60,861 nt of DNA from Marinomonas ushuaiensis DSM 15871 (GTDB lineage Bacteria; Pseudomonadota; Gammaproteobacteria; Pseudomonadales; Marinomonadaceae). The notes beneath the pieces were generated by a model. That model worked only from the letters and a program-made list of their open reading frames with translations, ran no database searches and was not told where the DNA came from. How positions within the stretch are numbered: the first letter of the stretch is position 1; every line of letters starts with the position of its first letter. Below are positions 48,269-56,833 of this stretch, piece by piece. A program made the position numbers and the translations under genes. The DNA lies in assembly GCF_000521805.1 (NCBI RefSeq), contig NZ_JAMB01000015.1:1-60861 (forward strand), read 5' to 3'.

Positions 48269-50098
48269 TTAAAAATTTGGGTAAAGTGTTTTTAGTTGGC
48301 TTTCTTGAGACGGTTTTTCTTGTCCACTGGTGTATTCTTCTAGTGCATCGGCAAGAGGTTTACCTTGCCATTCATGAATAGGGTTATTTGAGTAAAGCAT
48401 AAGCTCAGCTTCCATCAATAGTTGTGTGACTTGAACAGAAGTAAGTCGTTTGATGTCATCTACACTATGGATTTCGTTATCTCCCCAGCGATGGCGAGCC
48501 CATTCTAGAAGGCACGGTCTTAGTGTTGAAAGGCTGTTTTGCTGGCAAGATTCTAGTAATGCAATGTAAGCGCTCTGTTCGTCTTGAGTGCTAAGTGGTG
48601 CAAACTCTTGCAAGGTTGGAACGCTAGCTTCGGACTCAGGCAATGGTTTCTTTTTCTTGAGCCAAATAGCGAGCCAAAGACCTAACATAGACAAGGCAAT
48701 CGCGAGCAGTCCTGCGATGAGATAATGGCGTAATGAAAAGCCATCATCAGAGCTATTCATAACTATTTCTATATTGTTTGGAGCTGTTGTCGTATCGACC
48801 GTTTTTTTCGCTAAAGAAATGGGTGCAACAGATCTTGGTTGCGCCGGAAGCGGATCGCTAATCGTTTTTTTGTTTACTTCTGTATTCTCTGTTGTTTTGT
48901 CGTCTTCGCCAGAACTGTTCGGCAAGGGTCCAATCGTGATGTCTGCGGTTGAAGCATTGGCATTACGGATGGCTCTTTTTTCAGTGTCCCAATAGGCAAT
49001 ATTTATGTCAGGAAGAGACAGGGTGCCTTCTTCTGTTGGCACCACTTCAACGCTAATGGTTTGGTTGCCAGTAACACCATTCGATGTTTTTTGATTGCTA
49101 AATTGAGGTGGCTTTGGATATAGCTTGTAGTTACGAGTGCTATTAAAATCCAAAGTAGGGATTTGCTCAGGAAGCGCACCTTTTGCCTTTATGTCGATTG
49201 TCCAAATAAGCGTGTCTCCAATTCTAGGAGCATCACTGGTTTTTTCTAATTTAGTCGATACTGTGACGTTTGAGCTAGGTAGCCATACATCACTGGAATA
49301 GCTAGCTGGGATGGGCAGTACTTGAAGATTGAGAGGCTCACTTTGAACCTTAATCATTCTTCTGCCAGTGGATGTATTTATCATCGCTTGTATAGTTTGT
49401 GGCGGTACGGTGAGAACACCACTGCGCTGCGGGAAGGCTAAATATTCTCGTGTAATTACCTGATATTGCGTACCATTAATGGTTTGATAATTTACTTGAT
49501 CATCAATTAATCTTTCAATGACAAGGTCAGGGTGAGATGGCGCGGAGCGATTTGCATTTTGTAAGGCGACAGAAGTGTAGAGTTCCACACTCAAAATGAC
49601 TTCTTGTTGTAAATAAGGCTCTACTTCAGACACTTCTGTTTTCATAATAACAGGAGGGTTGCCGTTACCGTCTAATAACTGTGGTGAGCTTTTTACTGTT
49701 AATCTAATAGGTTGAGACTCATGGTTACCTATTTTAATCGGCGGAATCTCTACGGATCCCACTGATTTTGGCATTAACGAAACTACCCAGAAATTCAAGG
49801 CAGTGCTTGTCCCTAAATTGAAACTAAATTGACTGTTTTGGCTTTTGCCTAATACATCGAAATCACGTTGTAATGGTGTTAAATCTGGGCCACTTCCAGT
49901 GTCTGAAAAGTCTGCTCGTAACGTTAATTGCACAACTTCATTTTCGGTTGTGACATTTTTATTGAGAGATGCTGTAACACTTGCCGCGTGGAGAGAGCTA
50001 GAGAGTGAAATAGAAAGCAATATGGTCATCAAAAAAGAAAGTAAACGTATAGGCTGACTTCTCTGTATGAATAAATAGAAAAATTGCTTTATTACCAT
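48269..50098 (-). CDS. batD: BatD-like protein (oxygen tolerance / aerotolerance operon)
   Basis: A 609-residue protein with an N-terminal signal sequence (hydrophobic near residues 19-38, 'SLHAA' cleavage) followed by beta-rich periplasmic repeats ('PEIPPIKIG'-type strands, 'SVTASLNKNVTTENEVVQLTL') and a C-terminal membrane helix ('LIAGLLAIALSMLGLWLAIWL', near residues 459-479) with a short cytosolic tail. This matches BatD of the Bacteroides aerotolerance operon. Its start overlaps the preceding gene by 7 bp. The exact start is uncertain because a Met at residue 24 would still leave a signal peptide. Confidence 0.85.
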   Translation of the reverse strand: MVIKQFFYLFIQRSQPIRLLSFLMTILLSISLSSSLHAASVTASLNKNVTTENEVVQLTLRADFSDTGSGPDLTPLQRDFDVLGKSQNSQFSFNLGTSTALNFWVVSLMPKSVGSVEIPPIKIGNHESQPIRLTVKSSPQLLDGNGNPPVIMKTEVSEVEPYLQQEVILSVELYTSVALQNANRSAPSHPDLVIERLIDDQVNYQTINGTQYQVITREYLAFPQRSGVLTVPPQTIQAMINTSTGRRMIKVQSEPLNLQVLPIPASYSSDVWLPSSNVTVSTKLEKTSDAPRIGDTLIWTIDIKAKGALPEQIPTLDFNSTRNYKLYPKPPQFSNQKTSNGVTGNQTISVEVVPTEEGTLSLPDINIAYWDTEKRAIRNANASTADITIGPLPNSSGEDDKTTENTEVNKKTISDPLPAQPRSVAPISLAKKTVDTTTAPNNIEIVMNSSDDGFSLRHYLIAGLLAIALSMLGLWLAIWLKKKKPLPESEASVPTLQEFAPLSTQDEQSAYIALLESCQQNSLSTLRPCLLEWARHRWGDNEIHSVDDIKRLTSVQVTQLLMEAELMLYSNNPIHEWQGKPLADALEEYTSGQEKPSQESQLKTLYPNF

Positions 50099-51846
50099 GG
50101 GTTTGGCCTATCCTCTTGGGTAAATTGACTTTCGTTGCGTTTTTCTTGGTGCAGATACCAGAGTTTACGTTGCAGTAATAATCCAGGATCGTCTTGAATT
50201 TGTCTTAGCCATTGATTCAGAGCTTGGGCTTTTTCTTTGTCGAGAGTGCTTTCGGCCGCTTCTTTTGTTTTTGCGTCGTTTTCTGAATCATCTTTTTGCT
50301 TATTATCCTTCGGTGATTTCTCTTTGTCTTCTTTTTCGTTCTTTTTATTGTCTTTTTTTGATTCAGAAGGATCTTTTGACTCGTTTTTGTCATCAGGGTC
50401 TGATGGTTGCTCTTGTTTGTCTTGGTTCTCGTTTTGATTGTCGCCTTGGTTCTGATTTTGAGAGTCTTGGTTCTCTTTATTTTTTTGTTTGTTTTGCTCT
50501 TCTTCTTGTTTCTTCAAAAAATCGAGATTTTCTTTGGCGACGACAAGAGTCGAGTCTTGCTCTAATGCTTTTTCATAAGCTTCGATGGCTTTTTGTGTGT
50601 TTCCAGATAATGCAAAAGCATTGCCTAGGTTGTAGTTTTCAGAGGCATTCCTTTCAATGTTTTCAAGCGAATCTATGGTTGCTTGGTAGTTTTTTAAAGC
50701 GTAAGAGGAAGCCGCTTTCCAATCAGGTTGAGTGAAATACTGATCTGCTGTTTGCCAGTCGTCTTGGTCGGCCGCTTTTTGACCTTTTTGATCTGGGGTT
50801 AAAAACCAATCTAAAGGTGATGCAAAGGACTTTTCTGAAGGAAGAGTAAATACACCAACTAGCACTATAAATAACATGCCTCTTCTGAACTGAAATGCGA
50901 GCCAGAACAGAAACGGTAAGGCAAACCAGTGACCTTGTTCTTGCCAATGCATACTTTTGTTTTGAGATTTCTGAGTTTGCTGATTATCCAAGGATGCGTT
51001 AGTAATCTTATTGATATCATTTACGGTTAAACGACCTTGATAAAATTGACCTCCTAATGACTTGGTAAAGGCTTCTATATCATCGATAGGTGTTGTGGCG
51101 ACAACGTTTCTTCCATTCTGTCTCATGATTTGACCATCAGGAAGCTTGATCACTGAAGCGTTTGGTGTTCCTACAGCGATCACATCAAGTTGTATGTTCG
51201 CTCCTTTCAGCAAAGAGGGGATTTGCTGTTTGTCTTGTTCGCTTAAATCATCGGTTAAAATAATAAGGTGTAAAGGGTTTGTTGTATCTTGATTAAGTGA
51301 CAATGCAGTTTCAACACCACTGCTTAAATTACTGCCATACGAAGGCATAATGATAGGGTCGAGCGCTAACAGGAAGTGAGTAATGGTTTCTCTGTCTTGG
51401 CTAAAGGGGCTGATAACAAAACCCTCTCCAGCAAAAGCGATCAAGGCAATGTCACCTTCTTTTGTTTGCTCAAGGATATCTCGAACCGTTTGTTTCAGCT
51501 GTGTCTGACGGTTTGGCTGAATGTCCGTCGCATACATAGAAAGAGATTGATCGACGACCAGTACGGTTTTTTGTGTGCTTTCAAACATTTCTGTCGGAGC
51601 TTTTGTCCAGCTAATGCCAGCCAATCCAATCCAGCACAATATAATGGCCGTCAACCCTAACGATTTATTTGTATTGTTTGACGTGTTTTTGTATTCCAAA
51701 TGTTTGAGCAGATTTGCGTCTACGGTTTTATCTAGTGCATTCTTTTGAGATGCCTTGGTATTGAGTAAAAAAGCAATCAATAAGGTGACTGGAATAAAAA
51801 ATAACCAATAAGGTCGCTCAAAATGGATGAGATCAAACAGCATCAT
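50092..51846 (-). CDS. batB: BatB-BatC type fusion: von Willebrand A domain plus TPR protein
   Basis: A 584-residue membrane protein. Residues 10-80 hold two helices; the VWA domain begins with the metal site 'VVDQSLSMY' (D99, S101, S103) and includes 'ALIAFAGEGFVISPFSQD'. Another helix near residues 310-335 is followed by a TPR region ('NYNLGNAFALSGNTQKAIEAYEKALEQDS', near residues 405-433). After that comes a highly charged Q/N/K/D/E low-complexity stretch of about 100 residues and a C-terminal 'LDKEKAQALNQWLRQIQDDPGLLLQRKLWY'. The fusion of BatB and BatC functions is common in gammaproteobacteria. GGAGG precedes the ATG; it overlaps batA by 14 bp. Confidence 0.9.
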   Translation of the reverse strand: MMLFDLIHFERPYWLFFIPVTLLIAFLLNTKASQKNALDKTVDANLLKHLEYKNTSNNTNKSLGLTAIILCWIGLAGISWTKAPTEMFESTQKTVLVVDQSLSMYATDIQPNRQTQLKQTVRDILEQTKEGDIALIAFAGEGFVISPFSQDRETITHFLLALDPIIMPSYGSNLSSGVETALSLNQDTTNPLHLIILTDDLSEQDKQQIPSLLKGANIQLDVIAVGTPNASVIKLPDGQIMRQNGRNVVATTPIDDIEAFTKSLGGQFYQGRLTVNDINKITNASLDNQQTQKSQNKSMHWQEQGHWFALPFLFWLAFQFRRGMLFIVLVGVFTLPSEKSFASPLDWFLTPDQKGQKAADQDDWQTADQYFTQPDWKAASSYALKNYQATIDSLENIERNASENYNLGNAFALSGNTQKAIEAYEKALEQDSTLVVAKENLDFLKKQEEEQNKQKNKENQDSQNQNQGDNQNENQDKQEQPSDPDDKNESKDPSESKKDNKKNEKEDKEKSPKDNKQKDDSENDAKTKEAAESTLDKEKAQALNQWLRQIQDDPGLLLQRKLWYLHQEKRNESQFTQEDRPNPW

Positions 51847-52840
51847 GAGAGCCTCCTTTACGCCAAATTACTTCTCTATTCGACAGTAATGCCAAACCAA
51901 GAAAAGCGATGGCGCCAAGGCCCAGCCAATGAAAAAGGCTGGTTAAAGGGCGCTGCCAAATGTCTTCTGCAGGGGTTGGTTCTAACGTGTCGAGTGTTTG
52001 ATAAATCGCTCTCAGATCGTCAGTGCTCTTTGCTCGAAAATATTCGCCACCGGTTTGCGCTGCTATGTTTTTAAGTAGCGTTTCATCTAAATCGCTTGAT
52101 GGATTGACGACCTTTGAGCCAAAAAAACTTTGTACTAACATGCTGTCAGCACCAATGCCGATAGTGTGTATGCGCACATCTTGTGAGGCGGCAAAGGTCG
52201 CGGCTTGTTCTGGTTGGACACGACCTGCGGTGTTGGCGCCATCTGTCATAAGAATTAAAACTTTTTTATCTGATGGCTTGTCTTCTAATCTTTTAATGCC
52301 TAATCCAATGGCATCCCCAATTGCGGTTTGTTCTCCGGCAAAGCCGATTTGTGCTTCTTGGACGAGTTGATTAATGGTCTTGGTATCGAAGCTAAGCGGG
52401 GCTTGTAAATAGGCTTTAGAGCCAAAGACAATGATGCCAATACGGTCGCCGCGACGTTCTTCAATGAAATCTGACAATACTGATTTTGCCGCTTCTAATC
52501 GGTTTGCTGACTGATTATTAAGTGCCATGTCTGCTACTTGCATGCTGCCAGACAAATCCAGTGCGATTAGCAAATCCCGTCCTGATGGGACAACTTTTGT
52601 CGGTTCGCCTAACCAAACTGGTTTTGTCATGGCCAGAACGAGTAAAACCCACGATAGAGCTAGACACAAAAAACCTAATTGAAAACGACCAGATGCTGCT
52701 TTCATATCTTGATTGTGAATCAATTGTTCGGTGTGCATCCACCAAATGCCATTTCCTTTTGGCTTAGCTTTTGGAAGAAAAATCATCGCCAAAGGAAGAG
52801 GGGTGAGAAGTAAAAACCAAGGCCAGGTTAATTCAAGCAT
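51833..52840 (-). CDS. batA: BatA-like von Willebrand A domain membrane protein
   Basis: A 335-residue protein with two N-terminal helices (residues 5-22 and 56-72), a VWA domain with an intact metal site 'LIALDLSGSMQVADM' (D95, S97, S99) and 'VLILMTDGANTAG', and a C-terminal helix ('LTSLFHWLGLGAIAFLGLALL'). VWA proteins next to MoxR ATPases are thought to act in complex assembly or metal handling at the inner membrane. It overlaps both neighbours, so the operon is translated in a coupled way. Confidence 0.92.
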   Translation of the reverse strand: MLELTWPWFLLLTPLPLAMIFLPKAKPKGNGIWWMHTEQLIHNQDMKAASGRFQLGFLCLALSWVLLVLAMTKPVWLGEPTKVVPSGRDLLIALDLSGSMQVADMALNNQSANRLEAAKSVLSDFIEERRGDRIGIIVFGSKAYLQAPLSFDTKTINQLVQEAQIGFAGEQTAIGDAIGLGIKRLEDKPSDKKVLILMTDGANTAGRVQPEQAATFAASQDVRIHTIGIGADSMLVQSFFGSKVVNPSSDLDETLLKNIAAQTGGEYFRAKSTDDLRAIYQTLDTLEPTPAEDIWQRPLTSLFHWLGLGAIAFLGLALLSNREVIWRKGGSHDAV

Positions 52841-53318
52841 GGTGCTTCCTTATCCAATAGCGTGTTGTTTTGATCATCGCACTTCGTTGTTCTGGTGTTA
52901 ATTCAACACTGTGGCGATAAGGGCCATCAAAAAATGTGTCGCCCAATAAAGAAAATTGATATTTTTTTGGCATGGTTCGGTCTATTTTTTCCAACAGTAA
53001 GGTGCTGGGTAGGGCGGCCATTTCTGTTTTGTTTTCACTTATTAAGCAGCGACGAATAATTTCATGGCAAAGTAAGATGCATTCTTTGTCAGATAAATCA
53101 TCGGTTGATTTTGTGACAGCTGTTAGAGCTTCACGACGATAGGTTCGTTTTTTATAACGTCGATAGCGATAAAAAATAAAGACACCAATAAGTAAAATAA
53201 GCAAAGCAAGAAGCAGCCAAGTCCACCAAACAGGTGGCCACATTGGTATGGATTGGGGCAGTAAATACGCTTCATTAGGCAAATTCATTGTTGTTGCCTG
53301 TGTTTGACCTGAAGGCAT
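52833..53318 (-). CDS. DUF4381 domain membrane protein
   Basis: A 161-residue protein with one membrane helix ('PPVWWTWLLLALLILLIGVFIFYRYRRY', near residues 28-53) followed by a basic cytosolic domain ending in 'FFDGPYRHSVELTPEQRSAMIKTTRYWIRKHHA'. This is the DUF4381 protein that regularly sits between the DUF58 and batA genes. The start overlaps the DUF58 stop by 1 bp (TAATG) and the stop overlaps batA by 8 bp. No molecular role is established. Confidence 0.88.
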   Translation of the reverse strand: MPSGQTQATTMNLPNEAYLLPQSIPMWPPVWWTWLLLALLILLIGVFIFYRYRRYKKRTYRREALTAVTKSTDDLSDKECILLCHEIIRRCLISENKTEMAALPSTLLLEKIDRTMPKKYQFSLLGDTFFDGPYRHSVELTPEQRSAMIKTTRYWIRKHHA

Positions 53319-54229
53319 TAGCGTAATGCTCCTTGAGAAAGTAAATATCGAGCAATTTTTTCAGGAGATTCGGTCAAATCAAATAATTGATGACGAATGC
53401 CAATGGTGGCCAATTTTTTGCGCATTAACGTGTTTTGTTCAACGAAGGCTGTCTTAGCGTGTTCCATGGTTTTTTTGCTGATACTGACTCGCTGAATGCC
53501 ATTTTGATCCGCCATTTGATATTGACCAACCGGCAAGTTATAAGCATTACTGTCAATGATTTGAATCCAATGAACAGAATTATGTCTAGCAAGTTGCATT
53601 AACGCGCTTTCTTCAACATCACTCCAACTCTGTTTATCTGTCAGTATAATGACATCTTTATTATGCGCCTTGGCAGTCAGTTGAGAGTGAGCCCAAACGC
53701 TGTTTTTCTTCATGTTTTGAGCTCTGTTTTCTAACAACGAGGCGTCTTGTAATTGATGAAGGAAGTTTGGAAGCATGCCTTGTTTGTTGCTAGCGTATTC
53801 TTTTTCGCCATAACTTAAACGGTAAGACAAGGTATCGCCTTGTTGTTTTGATCGCCACGCAATAATGCCTGCGAGCTGAATCAAGCGAGTTGAAATAAAG
53901 GTATGGCGAGTGCCAAAATAGGCATGGTTGGACAGATCAACTAGCAGTAACCTTTGATGGTCGTTCTCTTGAGCATAAAGCCGAGTATGCGCCTGACCTG
54001 TGCGAGCAGTAACACGCCAATCAATGTGTCTCAAATCGTCACTTGCTTGATAGGCACGAAGTTCTAGCATTTCCATGCCGTGGCCTTTTTGGCGAGATCG
54101 ACGTTCGCCAGCGTTTATTGCAAAACGAATGGCTTTGGGGGCTCGCCCCAAATGTTTTGCATAATGGGCCAAGAGTGCAAAATGTGCTTCATCTAGCTCC
54201 GGTGAAACGGGAGAGAGTAGTGGACTCAT
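53318..54229 (-). CDS. DUF58 domain protein
   Basis: A 303-residue protein. The DUF58 core is visible as 'GHGMEMLELRAYQASDDLRHIDWRVTARTGQAHTRLYAQENDHQRLLLVD' (around residues 49-98). This family is paired with MoxR ATPases and has a degenerate VWA-like fold. The gene lies 18 bp downstream of moxR and overlaps the DUF4381 gene. Confidence 0.92.
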   Translation of the reverse strand: MSPLLSPVSPELDEAHFALLAHYAKHLGRAPKAIRFAINAGERRSRQKGHGMEMLELRAYQASDDLRHIDWRVTARTGQAHTRLYAQENDHQRLLLVDLSNHAYFGTRHTFISTRLIQLAGIIAWRSKQQGDTLSYRLSYGEKEYASNKQGMLPNFLHQLQDASLLENRAQNMKKNSVWAHSQLTAKAHNKDVIILTDKQSWSDVEESALMQLARHNSVHWIQIIDSNAYNLPVGQYQMADQNGIQRVSISKKTMEHAKTAFVEQNTLMRKKLATIGIRHQLFDLTESPEKIARYLLSQGALR

Positions 54230-54247
54230 GATGTTACTCTCTCTCAG

Positions 54248-55219
54248 TTATAGTGCCGGAACGTGACTGATTAATCGTTTTAATAAATCATCGACCGATA
54301 ATCCCGCGGCTTGTGCTTCAAACGTAGTGATGATGCGATGGCGTAAAACGGGTAATGCAATCTGACGAACATCATCTGGCGTCACAAAGTCTCTACCATT
54401 CAATAGGGCATTAGCGCGGGCACAACGATCTAAAGCAAGCGTGCCACGAGGGCTGGCGCCAAATTCAATTAAGTTCGTTCCCTTGCCAGCATCACCAAGG
54501 TAAAGCTCTGGCTTTCTTGTTGCCATAACCAATTGCACAATATATTGCTCGACACTTTCTGACATATATAAAGACAAGGCTTTCTGTTGCAGTTCAAGAA
54601 TATCGCTTGGCTTGCACAGTGGTTGTGAAGTACTTGGAGTGGATGCTTTGTGCAGATCTTGTTGTCTGACTAATCGAAGGACTTCCAGTTCACTGGCGGC
54701 ACTTGGATAGCCAAGATTGATTTTCAACATGAAGCGATCAAGTTGCGCTTCTGGTAAAGGATAAGTACCTTCTTGTTCAATTGGATTTTGAGTTGCGATG
54801 ACAAAAAACAGAGGTGACAAGGCATAACTGTGATTACCCACAGTGACTTGGTTTTCACCCATGGCTTCCAATAAGGCAGATTGCACTTTTGCTGGCGCTC
54901 GGTTTATTTCGTCAGCAAGTACGATGTCGTTCATTATTGGGCCTGGGATAAAGCTGAATTCGCCCGTTTCTTGTTGATAAATATCGGAGCCAGTCACATC
55001 GCCAGGTAATAAGTCAGGAGTAAACTGAATCCGTTGGAAACGGCTGTCTATTGCATTGGCGAGGGCTTTTGCGGCGGTTGTCTTGGCAATACCCGGCGGC
55101 CCTTCTAACAGAACATGGCCATTGGCGATTAAAGCGACAAGTAATTCATGGGTTAAATCCGGTTGGCCAATAATGGCACGGTTTAAGTGGTCTTTTAGTT
55201 GTTCAATTACAGCTACCAT
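54248..55219 (-). CDS. MoxR family AAA+ ATPase
   Basis: A 323-residue ATPase with Walker A 'EGPPGIAKTTAAKALA' (residues 39-54), Walker B and sensor region 'NDIVLADEINRAPAKVQSALLEAMGE', 'FVIATQNPIEQEGTYPLPEAQLDRF' and the C-terminal lid. The 'GIAKT' form of Walker A is normal for MoxR proteins. It is predicted to remodel or activate client complexes with the VWA proteins encoded downstream. First gene of the leftward operon moxR, DUF58, DUF4381, batA, batB/C, batD, Dyp peroxidase. Confidence 0.94.
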   Translation of the reverse strand: MVAVIEQLKDHLNRAIIGQPDLTHELLVALIANGHVLLEGPPGIAKTTAAKALANAIDSRFQRIQFTPDLLPGDVTGSDIYQQETGEFSFIPGPIMNDIVLADEINRAPAKVQSALLEAMGENQVTVGNHSYALSPLFFVIATQNPIEQEGTYPLPEAQLDRFMLKINLGYPSAASELEVLRLVRQQDLHKASTPSTSQPLCKPSDILELQQKALSLYMSESVEQYIVQLVMATRKPELYLGDAGKGTNLIEFGASPRGTLALDRCARANALLNGRDFVTPDDVRQIALPVLRHRIITTFEAQAAGLSVDDLLKRLISHVPAL

Positions 55220-55348
55220 CGAACCTAGATTCCTTATACTTCTGTCAAAAAAAGTGTCAACGCAATATAATAACCTTCATCTTATCGGATTCAAATCTTT
55301 ACGCACAGAGTAACGTCTGTAAGAGTAGCGTAAGCATAGGAATGAAAA

Positions 55349-55570
55349 ATGGCAAAAGTTGTATTAAGTGTGGCCTTGCCCGCATTTAAATATGAAGCTA
55401 TGTATGCAGGTTCTGCAAAAAATTTAGTGGCAAGCAGCTTGGATGGTCGCAAAGTTCAGCTACCTTTAACTGCTTTTCAGCGTTTTGTAACACATCAGGG
55501 TATTAATGGTGTGTTTGAAGTAGAATTTGATGATATGAATAAACTAATTGGCGTCACTCAGCTTAGATAG
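55349..55570 (+). CDS. DUF2835 family protein
   Basis: A 73-residue protein. The pattern 'LPAFKYEAMYAGSAKNLVASSLDGRKVQLPLTAFQRFVTHQGINGVFEVEFDDMNKLIGV' matches DUF2835, a small gammaproteobacterial family of unknown function. AGGA precedes the ATG. It diverges from the moxR operon and lies 52 bp upstream of pyrD. Confidence 0.85.
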   Translation: MAKVVLSVALPAFKYEAMYAGSAKNLVASSLDGRKVQLPLTAFQRFVTHQGINGVFEVEFDDMNKLIGVTQLR

Positions 55571-55622
55571 CATTGCTTTGATAAAGCGTCAGCCTGACTA
55601 AAACACCTAGGAGCCTTATTAT

Positions 55623-56663
55623 ATGTACAACCTTGCTCGTTCATTACTTTTTAAATTGGACCCTGAAGTATCTCATGAATTGTCATTAGATCTTCTTGCT
55701 GCAAGCAGTCGATTGGGCTTGAATAAATTACTAGGTGGATTACCATCAACCAAACCGGTCGATGTAATGGGCTTGCGCTTTCCTAATGCAGTCGGTTTGG
55801 CGGCAGGTTTGGATAAAAACGCCGATGCGTTTGAAGCATTAGGCGCATTGGGTTTTGGTTTTGTTGAAGTGGGTACTGTGACGCCAAAAGGCCAAGCGGG
55901 GAACCCAAAACCACGTTTATTCCGTTTGCCAGAACACGAAGCCATTATCAATCGCATGGGATTTAATAATAAAGGTATTGATCATCTTGTTTCTCGTATT
56001 AAATCTCATCGTTACCCTGGCATTTTGGGTGTCAATATTGGAAAAAACCTGACCACATCGGTTGAAGAGGCTGCGGCCGATTATTTAGCCTGCTTAACCT
56101 CTGTCATTCCTTATGCGGATTACATTACTGCGAACATCAGTTCACCTAATACACCGGGGTTGCGTAGTTTGCAGTTTGGCGAAAGCCTTGCACAATTAAT
56201 TGCGCCATTGATCGAAGCACGTGATCGCTATGAAGCGGAGCAGGGTAAACGTGTTCCATTGGCCGTGAAAATTGCGCCAGATATGACAGACGATGAAATT
56301 AAATTAGTGTCAGATACGCTGGTAGAGCAGGGTGTTGATGGTATTATTGCCACCAATACAACCTTGTCTCGTGATGCTGTTATTGGTCATCAGTTTGAAG
56401 AAGAAGCCGGTGGCCTAAGTGGCGCGCCAGTGCGTGATGCTTCAACTCATGTTGTAAAAGTACTTGCTGAGCATTTAAAAGGTACATTGCCAATTATTGG
56501 TGTGGGCGGTATTTCAAGCGGTCTAGATGCTGTTGAGAAACTGCAGGCTGGTGCGAGTTTAGTTCAAATTTATACCGGCTTTATTTATCAAGGCCCAGAG
56601 CTGATAAAAGAAGCCATTGCCAGTACAGATGCCTATTACCGAGAACGTGATTTAGGTATTTAA
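55623..56663 (+). CDS. pyrD: Dihydroorotate dehydrogenase (quinone), class 2
   Basis: Oxidises dihydroorotate to orotate in pyrimidine synthesis and passes electrons to quinone at the inner membrane. The 346-residue enzyme has the N-terminal membrane-association helices ('[25 protein letters not shown]'), FMN contacts in '[42 protein letters not shown]', and the class 2 catalytic Ser in '[14 protein letters not shown]' (near residues 173-186). TAGGAG precedes the ATG. Confidence 0.97.
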   Translation: MYNLARSLLFKLDPEVSHELSLDLLAASSRLGLNKLLGGLPSTKPVDVMGLRFPNAVGLAAGLDKNADAFEALGALGFGFVEVGTVTPKGQAGNPKPRLFRLPEHEAIINRMGFNNKGIDHLVSRIKSHRYPGILGVNIGKNLTTSVEEAAADYLACLTSVIPYADYITANISSPNTPGLRSLQFGESLAQLIAPLIEARDRYEAEQGKRVPLAVKIAPDMTDDEIKLVSDTLVEQGVDGIIATNTTLSRDAVIGHQFEEEAGGLSGAPVRDASTHVVKVLAEHLKGTLPIIGVGGISSGLDAVEKLQAGASLVQIYTGFIYQGPELIKEAIASTDAYYRERDLGI

Positions 56664-56680
56664 AAAGATTGAATTAAAAG

Positions 56681-56755
56681 CAGCGCGTCTAATTTTGATG
56701 CGCTGTGAAGAAGGCGAAATAGCCCCTGTGACAGGATAGTTGTCGCCTTCTTTAT
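56681..56755 (+). terminator. Two hairpins between pyrD and rlmL
   Basis: A first stem, CAGCGCGTC against GATGCGCTG (one G-T pair), lies at about 56681-56705. A second, GAAGGCGA (56710-56717) against TCGCCTTC (56743-56750), encloses the smaller stem CCTGTGACAGG and is followed by TTTATTTG. The second resembles a terminator. The gene for ribosome modulation factor, which sits between pyrD and rlmL in some relatives, is absent. Confidence 0.5.
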
Positions 56756-56833
56756 TTGTTGAATATCCATTGAGGCTTTTTCCCGCGACGCCGGAATGAA
56801 GTCTCCCATTGAATTTAAAAAAGTAATTTAAAA

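Noticed and set aside
50265..50735. A 156-codon open frame opposite the BatB/BatC gene
   Set aside because: It runs antisense to the charged low-complexity region, whose skewed codons keep the opposite frame open. It has no ribosome site or recognisable domain.
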